From JAJKIP01 sp037200685 (GTDB lineage: Bacteria; Bacteroidota; Bacteroidia; Chitinophagales; Chitinophagaceae), in contig JBBCIG010000007.1 in assembly GCA_037200685.1 (NCBI GenBank), forward strand, positions 1-64,000: a stretch of DNA of 64,000 nucleotides. The letters run 5' to 3'. This document shows positions 20,579 to 30,392 of this stretch, piece after piece. The position numbers and the translations under genes were made by a program. Every line of letters starts with the position of its first letter. The first letter of the stretch is position 1. The notes under the pieces were generated by a model that ran no database searches, was not told where the DNA came from, and saw only the letters and a program-made list of their open reading frames with translations.

Positions 20579-20928
20579 TTATTCTTTTTTGCCAACAGCG
20601 GGCAACAATTTAAAATAAGTGACTTTAAAACGATCATTCAATACTTCTCCCTGCACTTCCGCTTTTCTAACCGAATTGCAAAAACCATCTTTTGCATGCG
20701 CATCACCATGCGAATCGATATCGGTGCCATCGACAAAATATGCTTTGCCGTTAATACGAACAGCCAGGTCACAACTTTTTCCTTTTAAACCGAAACGGCA
20801 TTCACCGCAAGCTGTTTCTACTACCTGTAGTTTTTTTGCAGGATCAGGTTTAGATTGCAAGCTGTCTTTGCTTTGCGCAAATGTTGAACTGATAAAAAAA
20901 GAGACAATAAAGTAAGCAACGATTTCAT
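20579..20928 (-). CDS. DUF6370-like small secreted protein (one frameshift)
   Basis: About 115 residues when repaired. The signal peptide (MKSLLTLLSL...ISSTFAQ) is out of frame with the mature part until one A is added to the 7-A run at 20894-20900. The mature domain has CGECRFGLKGKSCDLAV and IDSHGDAHAKDGFCN, four conserved Cys plus His/Asp, as in a family found beside sugar oxidases and other envelope genes of Bacteroidota. The cysteine pattern suggests metal binding or disulfides; the function is unknown. The family name is from memory and moderately certain. Confidence 0.65.
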
Positions 20929-20944
20929 AGATTCTTTTTATAAA

Positions 20945-21398
20945 TTAATCCCAAACATATTTCCATTGGCCATCTTCCTGTTTCTTCCATACGGTGTGAA
21001 ACACGCCTTTATATTCCTGCGCCTGGCCCGCACTGTCCTTTGTTGACCATGTATATTTTCCAAAAGTGTACCCAAGGTCGCCATTTTCCGACACTTCAAT
21101 AAAATCAGGCGTCCATGTCACAGAAGCGGTTTTATAAAAAGTATCAGCATAAAATTGCCGGATATTTTCTTTCCTTTTATTAAAGTATCCTTTTGTCTTT
21201 TTATTACGGCATCGCTGGCTGCAAAATACCAGAAAGCTTCCGCTATACCTTTCTCAGCCGCCATTTTTCAAATGCTTTTTCCGCCGCGGCAATTTCGTTC
21301 TTCGCAGTTTCTTTATCTACTTTCTTCTCAGATTTTACCTGGCAGGAATAGGACAACATGAGTGTAGAAGCAAGAAACAGGAAAATAAGATAGCGCAT
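20945..21398 (-). pseudogene. SnoaL/DUF4440-like lipoprotein (two frameshifts)
   Basis: The lipoprotein signal MRYLIFLFLASTLMLSYSC is followed by KKVDKETAKNEIAAAEKAFE. After adding one base at the T5 run 21264-21268 the frame continues as MAAEKGIAEAFWYFAASDAV. A second single-base addition at 21165-21168 gives IRQFYADTFYKTASVTWTPD, FIEVSENGDLGYTFGKYTW and a stop at 20945. This is the pattern of the NTF2-like YybH/DUF4440 family, about 150 residues. As it stands only the first 51 residues are translatable. Confidence 0.72.
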
Positions 21399-21438
21399 AG
21401 AATTAATTTTAATAATTAGTTTAACCGGCATCAACTTC

Positions 21439-21699
21439 CTAAAGTTTTTTCTTTCGCTTCCGCGATGTGATGACCGAAATTATTTCAAAATCGGCAAGAT
21501 CGTTCCAATTGCTTATCCACTCATGTAATTTTTGAACAGAATCGCTTTCCATCACCTGGTAGCAGGTAGCCAGGTCCCCGCTTATCCAGCTATTTATATA
21601 TTGTACCCCATCCGGCATCATTCTTCCTTTCTCCGCAAAGCGCTGATACAAAATCTTTCCTTTACCCGGATGAAACTTTTCAATAATCATGTAAAGCAT
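21439..21699 (-). CDS. DUF3303-family protein
   Basis: An 86-residue small cytoplasmic protein, MLYMIIEKFHPGKGKILYQR onward, matching the ferredoxin-like DUF3303 family (conserved GxxYVxSWI-type centre: DGVQYINSWISGDLATCYQV). It is intact, unlike the four genes downstream on the same strand. The function of the family is not established. It ends in a basic KKRKKKL-like tail. Confidence 0.8.
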   Translation of the reverse strand: MLYMIIEKFHPGKGKILYQRFAEKGRMMPDGVQYINSWISGDLATCYQVMESDSVQKLHEWISNWNDLADFEIISVITSRKRKKKL

Positions 21700-21848
21700 A
21701 GGCCCATTTTGACATACAAAATTACTATATCACCAGGAATGCTTAACTAGTTTTACTTGCGCATGAAAATCGTTTTTTAGCCATTACCGAAGGAAAATTA
21801 ATTTGTCATCTCCATTTTCCTTACCTTAACCGCCTAAATTTATTTGCT

Positions 21849-22406
21849 ATGAAAAAAATGACTGTATTGATAAGCTGCTTCTTTGTTTTCACTTTTCTAT
21901 TGTCTTCAAAAGTTAATGCACAGGCAATAACTACGGAAGATATAAAAGCTCAAATGGTAAAAGACTGGGAACGGGGCAAGGCTTATACTATTGATTACCT
22001 CAATACTATGCCCGCTAATAAATATTTATTCAAAGCGGTTGACAGCATCCGCAGTTTCGCACAACAGATGCTGCACCTGGCGCAGGCCAATGTTTTCCTG
22101 ATGTCAAATGCAACTGGTCAGCCTCCGCTCGGTTGGGTAGCTTCCAATCCCGAAGCAAGGGCTTCCGCACAAACAAAAGATTCCGTGATGTACTATGTTA
22201 CGGCCAGTTATGATTATTGCTGGAACGCCGCTAAAAATGCTGACCTCAGCAAATGGGGAGAAAAAGTAAAATTGTTTGGCGCTTATGAAGAAACAAGATT
22301 TGCTTTAATGAATAAAACATTCGAACACCAGACACATCACCGTGGGCAGGCTACTATTTATATCCGCTTGCAGGGAATAAAACCACCACAGGAAAGGTTA
22401 TTCTGA
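21849..22406 (+). CDS. Secreted DinB-family protein
   Basis: 185 residues with a cleavable signal peptide (ending KVNAQ) and a DinB-like four-helix bundle. Candidate metal-ligand histidines are in QQMLHLAQANV and in HQTHHRGQATIYIRLQGIKP at the C-terminus, the typical DinB motif. DinB-like proteins are metal-dependent, often thiol-transferase-like enzymes; secreted versions are common in Bacteroidota, with function unknown. The ATG follows an AT-rich region and the stop is followed by a strong terminator. Confidence 0.88.
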   Translation: MKKMTVLISCFFVFTFLLSSKVNAQAITTEDIKAQMVKDWERGKAYTIDYLNTMPANKYLFKAVDSIRSFAQQMLHLAQANVFLMSNATGQPPLGWVASNPEARASAQTKDSVMYYVTASYDYCWNAAKNADLSKWGEKVKLFGAYEETRFALMNKTFEHQTHHRGQATIYIRLQGIKPPQERLF

Positions 22407-22421
22407 TAAATTCATTCTACT

Positions 22422-22454
22422 AAAAATCCCGGTACTGATCATACCGGGATTTTT
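22422..22454. terminator. Bidirectional intrinsic terminator
   Basis: A 13-bp perfect stem AAAAATCCCGGTA / TACCGGGATTTTT with a CTGATCA loop, between the convergent DinB and ion-channel genes. Confidence 0.88.
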
Positions 22455-22476
22455 ATTTTATATCACTCAAAGAAGA

Positions 22477-23430
22477 TTAACCTGTACTCGCCTGCAGTAT
22501 AAACCATATATTCAAAATAACGAGTGTTTGCGCAGCAATCATATCAAACTTTTTCGCCTTAGCAGGTTTATCGGATTTCACCAGCTTCAATGAATAAGCA
22601 GTAGCGGCGATCACGGCGAAAATAAAAAACAACGTCAATCCATGCAATGTATCTACCAGTGTAAAAGTAGTGGATTCCGGCAGCGAAGAATCAATGATAT
22701 ATTTATTACCAACCACGGCGAATAAAGAACCCACACTTAATCCAAACCGTGAATCAAATCCATCCGCATGAATATAAAAACAAGTGTACGCAATCAGGAA
22801 TGCGATATACATTCCCAAAAACATTTTCCAGAATAACCCGCCGGCGTCTCTCGCAATTACCAACCGCACCCGGAAAGAACTGTATTCCGTATGCGGTTTC
22901 GCAAGGCTCATATCACCAAAGCCCGTCTCATACGCTTTGATACTTGTAGAAATAAGGCAACTGTCAATCGACCACCCACGAAGTGTAAAACGTGGATCAA
23001 AATGCTGGCCAATCGTATCGGCTACGAATACAAGGCTGCGTGAATCAAACTGGGAATTCTCAATAGCCAACCGCATCGTTTGATGATCGAAAGGAAAATT
23101 GCCGATGCGCCACGTATCTTTCATCACGCATTGCAATTTCATTTGCATGTATATTTTTTCACCCGAACTGTCCACGAGAGAAAATGATTTATCGACCGTC
23201 TTCGCCTGCGGCACTTCCAGGTTATTTAAAAAATCAAAATCTTTATTCTTATACTTTAGCCAGAGCCAAAGCGTTACCGTATACTCTTTTTGTTTAAAAT
23301 CTATATCATGAATACTGGTGATATAAATGCCTACGCTAACCGTATCCGGTTTCTCCTCCTGCGCATGTGCAGTAAAACCCAGCAGGGATAAACTAAATCC
23401 GAAAAATAAACTAACTACTATTTTTTTCAT
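22477..23430 (-). CDS. Pentameric ligand-gated ion channel (Cys-loop receptor) homologue
   Basis: A 317-residue membrane protein. The signal peptide (1-23, ending AHAQ) is followed by an extracytoplasmic beta-rich domain (about 24-198) with W...IGNFPFD at residues 107-115, matching the FPFD loop that is invariant in pLGICs, and YTVTLWLWLKYKN, like the receptor WLxxxW strand. Four hydrophobic segments follow at about 199-220, 229-250, 257-281 and 295-315, the pLGIC M1-M4 order. As in other prokaryotic members there is no Cys-loop disulfide and the M3-M4 linker is short. M1 lacks the usual Pro. Ligand and ion selectivity cannot be read from sequence. It is monocistronic, with the terminator shared with DinB. 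Confidence 0.8.
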   Translation of the reverse strand: MKKIVVSLFFGFSLSLLGFTAHAQEEKPDTVSVGIYITSIHDIDFKQKEYTVTLWLWLKYKNKDFDFLNNLEVPQAKTVDKSFSLVDSSGEKIYMQMKLQCVMKDTWRIGNFPFDHQTMRLAIENSQFDSRSLVFVADTIGQHFDPRFTLRGWSIDSCLISTSIKAYETGFGDMSLAKPHTEYSSFRVRLVIARDAGGLFWKMFLGMYIAFLIAYTCFYIHADGFDSRFGLSVGSLFAVVGNKYIIDSSLPESTTFTLVDTLHGLTLFFIFAVIAATAYSLKLVKSDKPAKAKKFDMIAAQTLVILNIWFILQASTG

Positions 23431-23529
23431 TTCTGCTCTTGTAAAAGGAAAGATAGAAAACTATCAATGAAAAAACAAAGACCAATATAGGCAAGGTACA
23501 TCTGTCAATTTGAATGCAATTATTTTTTT

Positions 23530-23706
23530 CCCAGCTTCAGTGCATATGGCATCGCCTGTTGCGTCGCACTCTTCATCTTTCTGTTCTTTACTCAGCATTT
23601 GAGGAGAGGTTGATTATTAAAAATATTTTCTAAAAGCAAGAGCTGTACGCTGTTCCTCCCCTTTAGGAGAGAGCCTGTCCCGATGAAGTCGGGATTAAGG
23701 TGAGGT
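23530..23706 (+). repeat. Composite interspersed repeat, modules A + B, locus 5
   Basis: Module A is 23530-23598 (CCCAGCTTCAGTGCATATGG ... TTTACTCAGCA), followed by a linker with ATTTTCTAAAAGC. Module B is about 23650-23706 (GCTGTACGCTGTTCCTCCCC, TTTAGGAGAG), which itself contains a CCCGATGAAGTCGGGA hairpin. It lies in the 338-bp gap before the metalloprotease. Confidence 0.78.
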
Positions 23707-23768
23707 TTTTTATACAAGGCCATCCGTATTTCGCTGATCTCATTTATCTTTAGCCAAACCACACTGTT

Positions 23769-26179
23769 ATGAGAAAAATCCTGCTATTATTGCTGGTAAT
23801 ACCTGTATGCACTGTTGCGCAAAAACTCCCCTCCATCGAAGAAAAAACAAAAGGATTAAAAAAGCAGGAAGGCTTTTTTAAATTCTACTGGAATGAAGAC
23901 GAAGGAAAAATATGGCTGGAAATAAATAAACTGAATACAGAAGTATTATACCAAACATCTTTACCAGCAGGTTTAGGCTCCAATGATATTGGCCTTGACC
24001 GCGGATTGCTTGGTGATACAAGAATTGTAAAATTCACCAAAGTCGGCAGGAAGATATTAATGGTGGAACCGAACTATAATTACCGTGCCCTTGCAATGAT
24101 ATAAATGAAAAACGTGCCGTCGAACAATCCTTCGCCCAATCAACACTATGGGGTTTTACAGCAGAAGCACAAACAAATGATACCGTATTGGTAGATGCTA
24201 CGGATTTTTTACTGCGTGATGCGATGAAAGTCGTTAATACCGTTCGCAGTAATAACCAGGGAAGTTTTATGCTGGAAAAATCACGTAGCGCTATTTATAC
24301 CCCGCGAACTAAAAACTTTCCGCTTAATACAGAGTTTGAAGCAACGGTTACCTTTATTAATAATGATGGTAATGTGGGGCGCTATGTTACTACGGTAAGC
24401 CCTTCCCCGGAAGCATTCACTGTTCGCATGCACCATTCCTTTGTGCAATTACCGGACAATAATTATAAGACAAGAGTTTTTGATCCCCGTTCCAGCTTTT
24501 ATAATATATCTTATTTTGATTACAGCACACCGGTACCCGAATCCATTTCTAAATATTTGATTTGCCGCCATCGCCTGCAAAAGAAAAATCCGGGTGCGGC
24601 AAAAAGCGAAGCGGTTAATCCTATTATATATTATGTAGACAATGGCACGCCGGAGCCCATTCGGAGTGCATTGGTGGAAGGCGCCGGTTGGTGGAACCAG
24701 GCTTTTGAAGCGGCTGGTTATATCAATGCTTTCCAGGTAAAAATATTACCTGATGATGCCGACCCGATGGATGTTCGTTACAACACGATCAACTGGGTGC
24801 ACCGTTCTACAAGAGGATGGAGCTATGGCGCAACTGTTGTTGACCCGAGAACAGGTGAGATCATTAAAGGAAATGTCACCCTCGGTTCATTGCGGGTGAG
24901 ACAGGATTATTTAATTGCCCAGGGATTATTAGCGCCATTTGAAAATGGTATACCTGCCGATGATAAGATGCTGAAGATGGCTTTGGCAAGGTTAAAACAA
25001 TTAGCTGCACATGAAGTAGGCCATACACTTGGTTTAATGCATAATTATTCCGCCAGCACTATTGACCGGTCCAGTGTGATGGACTACCCGCACCCGATGG
25101 TGATAATAAATGCAGCGGGTGAAATAGACATGAGCAATGCCTATGATAATAAAATCGGTGAATGGGATAAATTATCCATCACATGGGGATATAGCGAATT
25201 TGCTTCGGGAACAAATGAAACAACGGCCTTAAATAAAATAATATCGGATGGATTAAAAAAAGGGTTGTATTTTCTCACCGACCAGGATGCAAGACCGCCG
25301 GGAAGTGTGAGCCCGTTTGCGCATTTGTGGGATAATGGCAGCAATGCTATAGATGAATTACAAAATGTAATGAAAGTAAGAGCCAAAGCGCTACAGCAAT
25401 TCGGGGAAAAAAATATAAGAGAAGGCATGCCGATGGCGATGCTGGAAGATGTATTGGTGCCTGTTTATTTATATCATCGTTACCAGTCTGAAGCGGTAAC
25501 TAAATTAGTGGGAGGATTAGAATACAATTATGCGTTGCGGGGCGACGGGCAACTCATCACCAAACAATTGCCGAAAGAACAACAGGTAAAAGCATTGAAT
25601 GCTGTTATTGATTGCATCGATCCAAAAACATTGCTACTTCCCGCATCTATCGTTTCTCTTATTCCGCCAAGACCTGAAGGTTATAAATCATCAAGAGAAT
25701 TATTTAATAAAAGAACCGGTCTGGCCTTTGATGCGCTGGCGCCGGCAGAAACAGCGGCGGATCTCCCTTTATCATTTTTATTCAATAGCGAACGGTTAAG
25801 CCGCATGGAACAGTATGAAGTCAGCGGTGGGCTTGGTGTAAATGAAATGATCAATACACTTGTTACTAAAACATGGAAGTCGCCACGCAGAACTGGAATG
25901 GAAAAACTGATCCAGCAACAAACCGAGCAGGTGTTACTTACCTACCTTTTAGCATCGAGTATTGATAACAGGGCCTCTTTCCAGGTAAGATCGGATGTAA
26001 AAAAATCATTAGCCGATCTGAAAACATTTATTGAGTCACAAAAGAAAGCTTCGAAAGACGCATCGTATACGGCACATCTTATTCTTGCATTGGACAGGAT
26101 GACCGTACCCGCTGATGCAAAACCAACGATACACAAAGAAATACCCCCCGGCGCACCGATTGGTTGTGACTGGGATTAA
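23769..26179 (+). CDS. Zinc-dependent metalloprotease, DUF5117/DUF5118 type (one frameshift)
   Basis: Repaired length about 803 residues. A signal peptide (MRKILLLLLVIPVCTVAQ) and the N-terminal DUF5118/5117 region (EGFFKFYWNEDEGKIWLEI) run to 24090, then the frame shifts. Adding one base near 24090-24094 gives RALSNDINEKRAVEQSFAQS and the long second frame (24188-26179). The catalytic motif HEVGHTLGLMHN (codons near 25010-25045) is the metzincin HExxHxxGxxH, with a downstream SVMDYPHP Met-turn. This family is abundant in Bacteroidota as a secreted periplasmic or outer-membrane protease; substrates are unknown. The C-terminal helical domain is complete. Confidence 0.88.
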
Positions 26180-26228
26180 AAAACATTAAGTCAAGTTCCG
26201 CAAACGCTTGCGTTTGATTAATTGAAGA

Positions 26229-26736
26229 ATGAACTTATCTTTTTCAATAGCAACAAAGGAAGACGCTGCGATGATTGCTTTTATAAGAAATGAAGCAGCA
26301 CGGCAACTTACAACACAATACATTGAAGGGCATTGGAGCTATCAATGTACCGATAGGGGTGTACTAAGCGGCATGAAAGAAAATTCAAAAGTGCTGGCGG
26401 TAAAAGATGAAGGTGCAATAGTTGGTACACTCCGCATCACTACCCAAAAACCATGGGCGATTGATGTAGCTTATTTTACCAAAGTGATACAACCCCCTTT
26501 ACCTGGTTGATATGGCTATACATCCTGGCTGGCAACGCCAGGGTGTTGGCACTTATATGCTGGAAAAAGTAAAAGCTCTTGCAATTGCATGGCCTGCCCA
26601 AGCGATAAGGTTGGATGCTTACAACCATGAAGCAGGCGCCGGTGATTTTTATCGCAAATGCGGGTATAAGGAAAGAGGACGTGTTGTTTATAGAAATACA
26701 CCGTTGATTTATTTTGAGTTGTTGATTAACCAATGA
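26229..26736 (+). CDS. GNAT-family N-acetyltransferase (one frameshift)
   Basis: About 168 residues once one C is removed from the C5 run at 26493-26497, which joins AYFTKVIQPLYLVDM with AIHPGWQRQGVGTYML. The acetyl-CoA-binding motif RQGVGT is in the second part, followed by FYRKCGYKERGRVVYRNTPL, the typical GNAT C-terminal strands. The substrate is unknown. The first part alone has 93 residues and the second 74, neither a complete fold. Confidence 0.8.
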
Positions 26737-26854
26737 GCAATCGACAATAAGCAATAGCCAATCGGCAATTTGTAATTTAAGATTTGAACAAACAAGATGA
26801 TAAGAGAGTTTTGATAAATTATCAAAATGATTAAGTGAATTATCATTCTTCAGG

Positions 26855-26918
26855 TAGCCCATGACCTAACCATGGGCTATTGAATAATCTTGATATTATT
26901 AAATGGTTTTAACCATTT
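26855..26918. repeat. Two adjacent REP-like hairpins
   Basis: TAGCCCATG (26855-26863) pairs with CATGGGCTA (26871-26879), and AAATGGTTTTAACCATTT (26901-26918) is a perfect palindrome. The first resembles the AGCCCATGG...CCATGGGCT repeats common in this phylum and may also terminate the GNAT gene. Confidence 0.6.
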
Positions 26919-26967
26919 ATTTATTCTACTCCTAGCGATTGTACAACATTATCAGATGCTTCGAAAA

Positions 26968-27113
26968 TGCTCAGTAGAATTACAGGAAGATGAAGAGTGA
27001 GACCCTTCGACTTCGCTTCCCGATATTAATCGGGACGATCGCTATTGCTGAATAGCGAACAGGAAGATGAAGAGTGCGACGCAACAGGCGATGCTAGTAG
27101 CAATGCAGCCGGG
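26968..27113 (-). repeat. Interspersed repeat, module A, locus 6 (degraded plus full copy)
   Basis: The full copy is 27045-27113 (TTGCTGAATAGCGAACAGGA ... GTAGCAATGCAGCCGGG). A degraded copy in the same orientation lies at 26968-27020. It is part of the 695-bp gap between the GNAT and RCC1 genes. The remainder (27114-27431) is AT-rich leader sequence with a possible promoter. Confidence 0.78.
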
Positions 27114-27374
27114 AATAAATTCGTAGCGCTATCATAGAAATACAATAGAAGTTATTACATAGCATATCTAAGAAATTTCATCTTGTGACATATTAATTTC
27201 AAATAATACATTTCCTGCGTTGGATGATTATTGAATTATAAATAAAATTTATTTGTCAATAAGAATTGATTTATATCATTTCGTTTTGATTGACTATTGA
27301 CAATGGTCAATCTAAATCTAGTTAAATACCTAAAAAATATAGATGTATTTCTACTCTATATAGATTCTCAATTA

Positions 27375-27382
27375 TAGATTTG
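27375..27382 (+). promoter_or_regulatory. Candidate -7 element of the RCC1-repeat gene
   Basis: TAGATTTG fits TAnnTTTG, 50 bp before the ATG. No convincing -33 TTTG was found at the expected distance. Confidence 0.3.
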
Positions 27383-27431
27383 CATCGAATTTTAGTCAAC
27401 AAATTTCTATACCCTTTAAAAAATCCGTCTT

Positions 27432-29669
27432 ATGAAACGATCATACTCATTGGTCTTTTTACTGACCTTATTAGCCCCTATTCTTTTTATTAATGATGAA
27501 ATAAATGCGCAATGCAATGTCAACGAAAAGTATGACAAGATCATCAGCGGCTATCATTCATCTATCGCATTAAAAGATGATGGCAGTTATGCTGTCTGGG
27601 GATCTTTTATGCAACCTTCAGGCGCCGCCGATCAGTTGGCCCCATTGAATATAAACTCCACCAACTATTCAGGACTGACAGGCACGATCTACAAAACCGC
27701 ATTAGGCGGTAAAACCGCAGGCACACAAGTAGACCAGGCATTCGTATTAACTTCTACCGGCTTATGGGCATGGGGAGTAGCAGGAAATGTGGTGAGCACT
27801 GGTGTAAAATCCGGTAATGCTTTTGGCCGTACTTCAATTGCATCCGCTAGTGGCTTTAATACTTATGGATTACCTGCTGCTATAGCACCTGCTGATGTCG
27901 CCAATCTTTTTGCAACATGCCAGACATTGATGTTGTTAACGACCAGCGGAAATGTTTGGATACTTACGCAAACAACTGTTGCGGTGGAAGCAAACGGTGG
28001 AACTGCTACAACTGCGGCAAGTTCTACGTGGAAACAAGTGAAAATAAATTCCACTACTAACCTGACCAACGTTACCGCTGTAAGAGGACAAGTGAGCAGC
28101 AACAGTCTCAATGCATTTATGGCATTAACTTCCAGCGGTCAAGTTTATACATGGGGTAATTCAGTTTATTTAGGTGATGGCAATGCGTCTACTTCAAAAG
28201 TGTATGCAACATTGATGACGCTTCCTTCCGAATTTTCTTCTTCTGTTCCTAAACTGATTGGTATTACAGGAGGGATGAGTTATTCCAATACGACAAAAAA
28301 CACCTACTTTTTATTAAGCAGCGCCGGTAATCTTTATTCGCTGGGTGATAACAGCCAAAGACAATGCGGCGACTTTACAACCGTGGAGAAATTATCGTGG
28401 GTGCGTGTGAAAAAAACTTCAGCAGCAGGTGACAATCTCAATAATATAAATTCTTTCAGCTGCCAGGAACATAATTCATCCTATCCGGGTGTAGCAGCTA
28501 TTACAACAACCGGCACTCTTTATACCTGGGGTAATAACAGTTCAGGTATGGTGGGACGAACAGATAATAACGCATCTAATGGAGCACTTACTACCGCATC
28601 ATTCGATCCGGGTATACCAGTAGGTTTTACCGGCACTGCCATTGCAGTAGAAATGGGCGGCCATACGATGGTATATCTTAAAGCAGGTTCTTCACAGTTC
28701 TGCTATGTTGGCCACTATACAAATGGAAGCATGGGCGATGGCACTAACGGTAATAATGGTTCACCTGCCGCCACTTCATTGAAGCATGATTGCAGCAGCA
28801 CTCCTGTTATCAATATTTGCGGATCCGTACCTGTTGCGGGCAGCACGATTAACTCAGCTATCAGCGCTTCACAATCTTCCATACAAGCAAATGGTTCCAG
28901 TACTTCTGTTATCACTGTAAGACTTAAGGATGCATCGGGCAATAATCTTACGAGCAGTGGCGGTGTAGTTGTTGTTACTACTTCTACGGGGGCATTAGGT
29001 ACTGTGGTAGATAATAATGATGGTACATATACAGTTGTTCTTACCAGCAGCGTATCGATTTCGACAGCTACCTTGGGTTTTTCGCTGAATGGTACAACCG
29101 CCAGCGGCACGACACAAGTGCAATTCATTTCTTCCACATTGCCTTTATCATGGCTGGACGTAACGGCTTACCGCCAGGATAAAAAAGTGAAAATCACCTG
29201 GACTACCGCACAGGAAATAAATGTTAGTCATTTTGAAATTGAACGCAGCTTTGATGGTGCTAACTGGCAAACGGCCATTGCGGGTATCCCTGCTAATAAT
29301 CTTACTTCTACCAATCATTATAAACAAACAGATAATGATTACAATGCTGGCCGGGTATTTTACCGCATCAAACAATATGATATCGACGGGCATTTTACTT
29401 ATTCACCTGTATTGCTGATACCGACTGATTCAGGCACGAACAATGCGGTGATCTATCCTGTCCCGGTATTATCAAGTTTTCAATTAAGCAATATTGTTCC
29501 TGGTAAATTGAAACAAATAGATCTTTACACAGTAAACGGAACAATTGTAAAAAGCTGGAAAACGTATAAGTCTTCTTACGATGTGCAGGATATAAGCGCA
29601 GGTATTTATATTGTAAGAATAGAAACAACTGACGGCAACGTGCAAAATTTAAAATTAAACAAACGCTAA
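27432..29669 (+). CDS. T9SS-exported RCC1-repeat protein with Ig-like domain
   Basis: A 745-residue secreted protein. Signal peptide (ending INAQ); RCC1-type beta-propeller repeats from about residue 35 to 440 (YAVWGSF, GLWAWGVAG, GQVYTWGNS, GNLYSLGDNS, GTLYTWGNNS). One bacterial Ig-like (Big_1/invasin-type) domain follows near 475-565 (SVITVRLKDASGNNLTSSGG). A fibronectin-like segment (WTTAQEINVSHFEIERS) leads to a C-terminal T9SS type A sorting domain (IYPVPVLSSFQLSNI to the end). It should cross the outer membrane by T9SS and be anchored or released. The ligand is unknown. A terminator follows. Confidence 0.88.
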   Translation: MKRSYSLVFLLTLLAPILFINDEINAQCNVNEKYDKIISGYHSSIALKDDGSYAVWGSFMQPSGAADQLAPLNINSTNYSGLTGTIYKTALGGKTAGTQVDQAFVLTSTGLWAWGVAGNVVSTGVKSGNAFGRTSIASASGFNTYGLPAAIAPADVANLFATCQTLMLLTTSGNVWILTQTTVAVEANGGTATTAASSTWKQVKINSTTNLTNVTAVRGQVSSNSLNAFMALTSSGQVYTWGNSVYLGDGNASTSKVYATLMTLPSEFSSSVPKLIGITGGMSYSNTTKNTYFLLSSAGNLYSLGDNSQRQCGDFTTVEKLSWVRVKKTSAAGDNLNNINSFSCQEHNSSYPGVAAITTTGTLYTWGNNSSGMVGRTDNNASNGALTTASFDPGIPVGFTGTAIAVEMGGHTMVYLKAGSSQFCYVGHYTNGSMGDGTNGNNGSPAATSLKHDCSSTPVINICGSVPVAGSTINSAISASQSSIQANGSSTSVITVRLKDASGNNLTSSGGVVVVTTSTGALGTVVDNNDGTYTVVLTSSVSISTATLGFSLNGTTASGTTQVQFISSTLPLSWLDVTAYRQDKKVKITWTTAQEINVSHFEIERSFDGANWQTAIAGIPANNLTSTNHYKQTDNDYNAGRVFYRIKQYDIDGHFTYSPVLLIPTDSGTNNAVIYPVPVLSSFQLSNIVPGKLKQIDLYTVNGTIVKSWKTYKSSYDVQDISAGIYIVRIETTDGNVQNLKLNKR

Positions 29670-29689
29670 CCGTTTATATTTCCCCTCAC

Positions 29690-29721
29690 AGTCCCGTGCG
29701 AAAAACAGCCGGGACTTTTTT
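29690..29721 (+). terminator. Intrinsic terminator of the RCC1-repeat gene
   Basis: AGTCCCG (29690-29696) pairs with CGGGACT (29710-29716), followed by a T-run. Confidence 0.72.
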
Positions 29722-29735
29722 ATTTATAAGACAGG

Positions 29736-30275
29736 CTATTCAGGCAACTGGATCATCATCGGCTTGATGGTGCTCCATTTATTATTGATGCAAACAGAAT
29801 GAATGGATTTATCAGGCACTTCAAAACGGAAAGTTGTATTGTCCTTTTTATACACGACTATGTAATGTCTTTTAATATAATCATAATCGGAAGTACCGGG
29901 CTTTTGTACATAACATTCAACTTCGGGGTTGCTCAACAATGCACAAAAATTTTCTTTGGTAAAATCGGACTGGCCTTGCTTAATATACCGGGCAAAATAG
30001 TCGGCATGGTGCATGCGCTGGTTAACTTCTGTATTTATAAAATCTACATCATTATAAAAATTGGAATAAACCTTGCCGCTGCTGTACACGCAGTCAGTGC
30101 TATCAGTATCCAATTCTTCCAGGCTGAAATATTTGTAAGAAGACGCAGGCAATATGTTGCCATTTTTATCTTTCGCTTTAATCACAACTGTATAAGTACC
30201 ATCGAAGGGGCAATGCTGTGCCATGGATGGCTGAAGAAAAAAACAAGACACCGCTGCCAGTATAAATAGTTTCAT
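29736..30275 (-). CDS. Hypothetical secreted protein
   Basis: 179 residues. The signal peptide (MKLFILAAVSCFFLQPSMAQ) is followed by HCPFDGTYTVVIKAKDKNGN, a start like carboxypeptidase-regulatory or transthyretin-like beta domains. It contains four Cys in the mature part (His-Cys at the N-terminus, DCVY, FCALL/ECYV, SVCIN). I do not recognise the family. It is convergent with the RCC1 gene and looks real from its signal peptide and codon use. Confidence 0.7.
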   Translation of the reverse strand: MKLFILAAVSCFFLQPSMAQHCPFDGTYTVVIKAKDKNGNILPASSYKYFSLEELDTDSTDCVYSSGKVYSNFYNDVDFINTEVNQRMHHADYFARYIKQGQSDFTKENFCALLSNPEVECYVQKPGTSDYDYIKRHYIVVYKKDNTTFRFEVPDKSIHSVCINNKWSTIKPMMIQLPE

Positions 30276-30392
30276 TGAAATGTTTACCTGAAAGTAAAAT
30301 AAATCGGCAGGATGTATATACCCTATGAATGGTATTATATAATAAATAACAAAGCTTGTGCTGGAAAGAATCTCATGACCGGTGAACAGCGT

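Noticed and set aside
26512..26736. Separate small acetyltransferase gene
   Set aside because: It is the C-terminal half of the GNAT gene after a frameshift; alone it lacks the N-terminal strands.
27432..29669. Eukaryote-like RCC1 as sign of transfer from a eukaryote
   Set aside because: RCC1-type repeats with T9SS tails are common in Bacteroidota and codon use is like that of neighbours.
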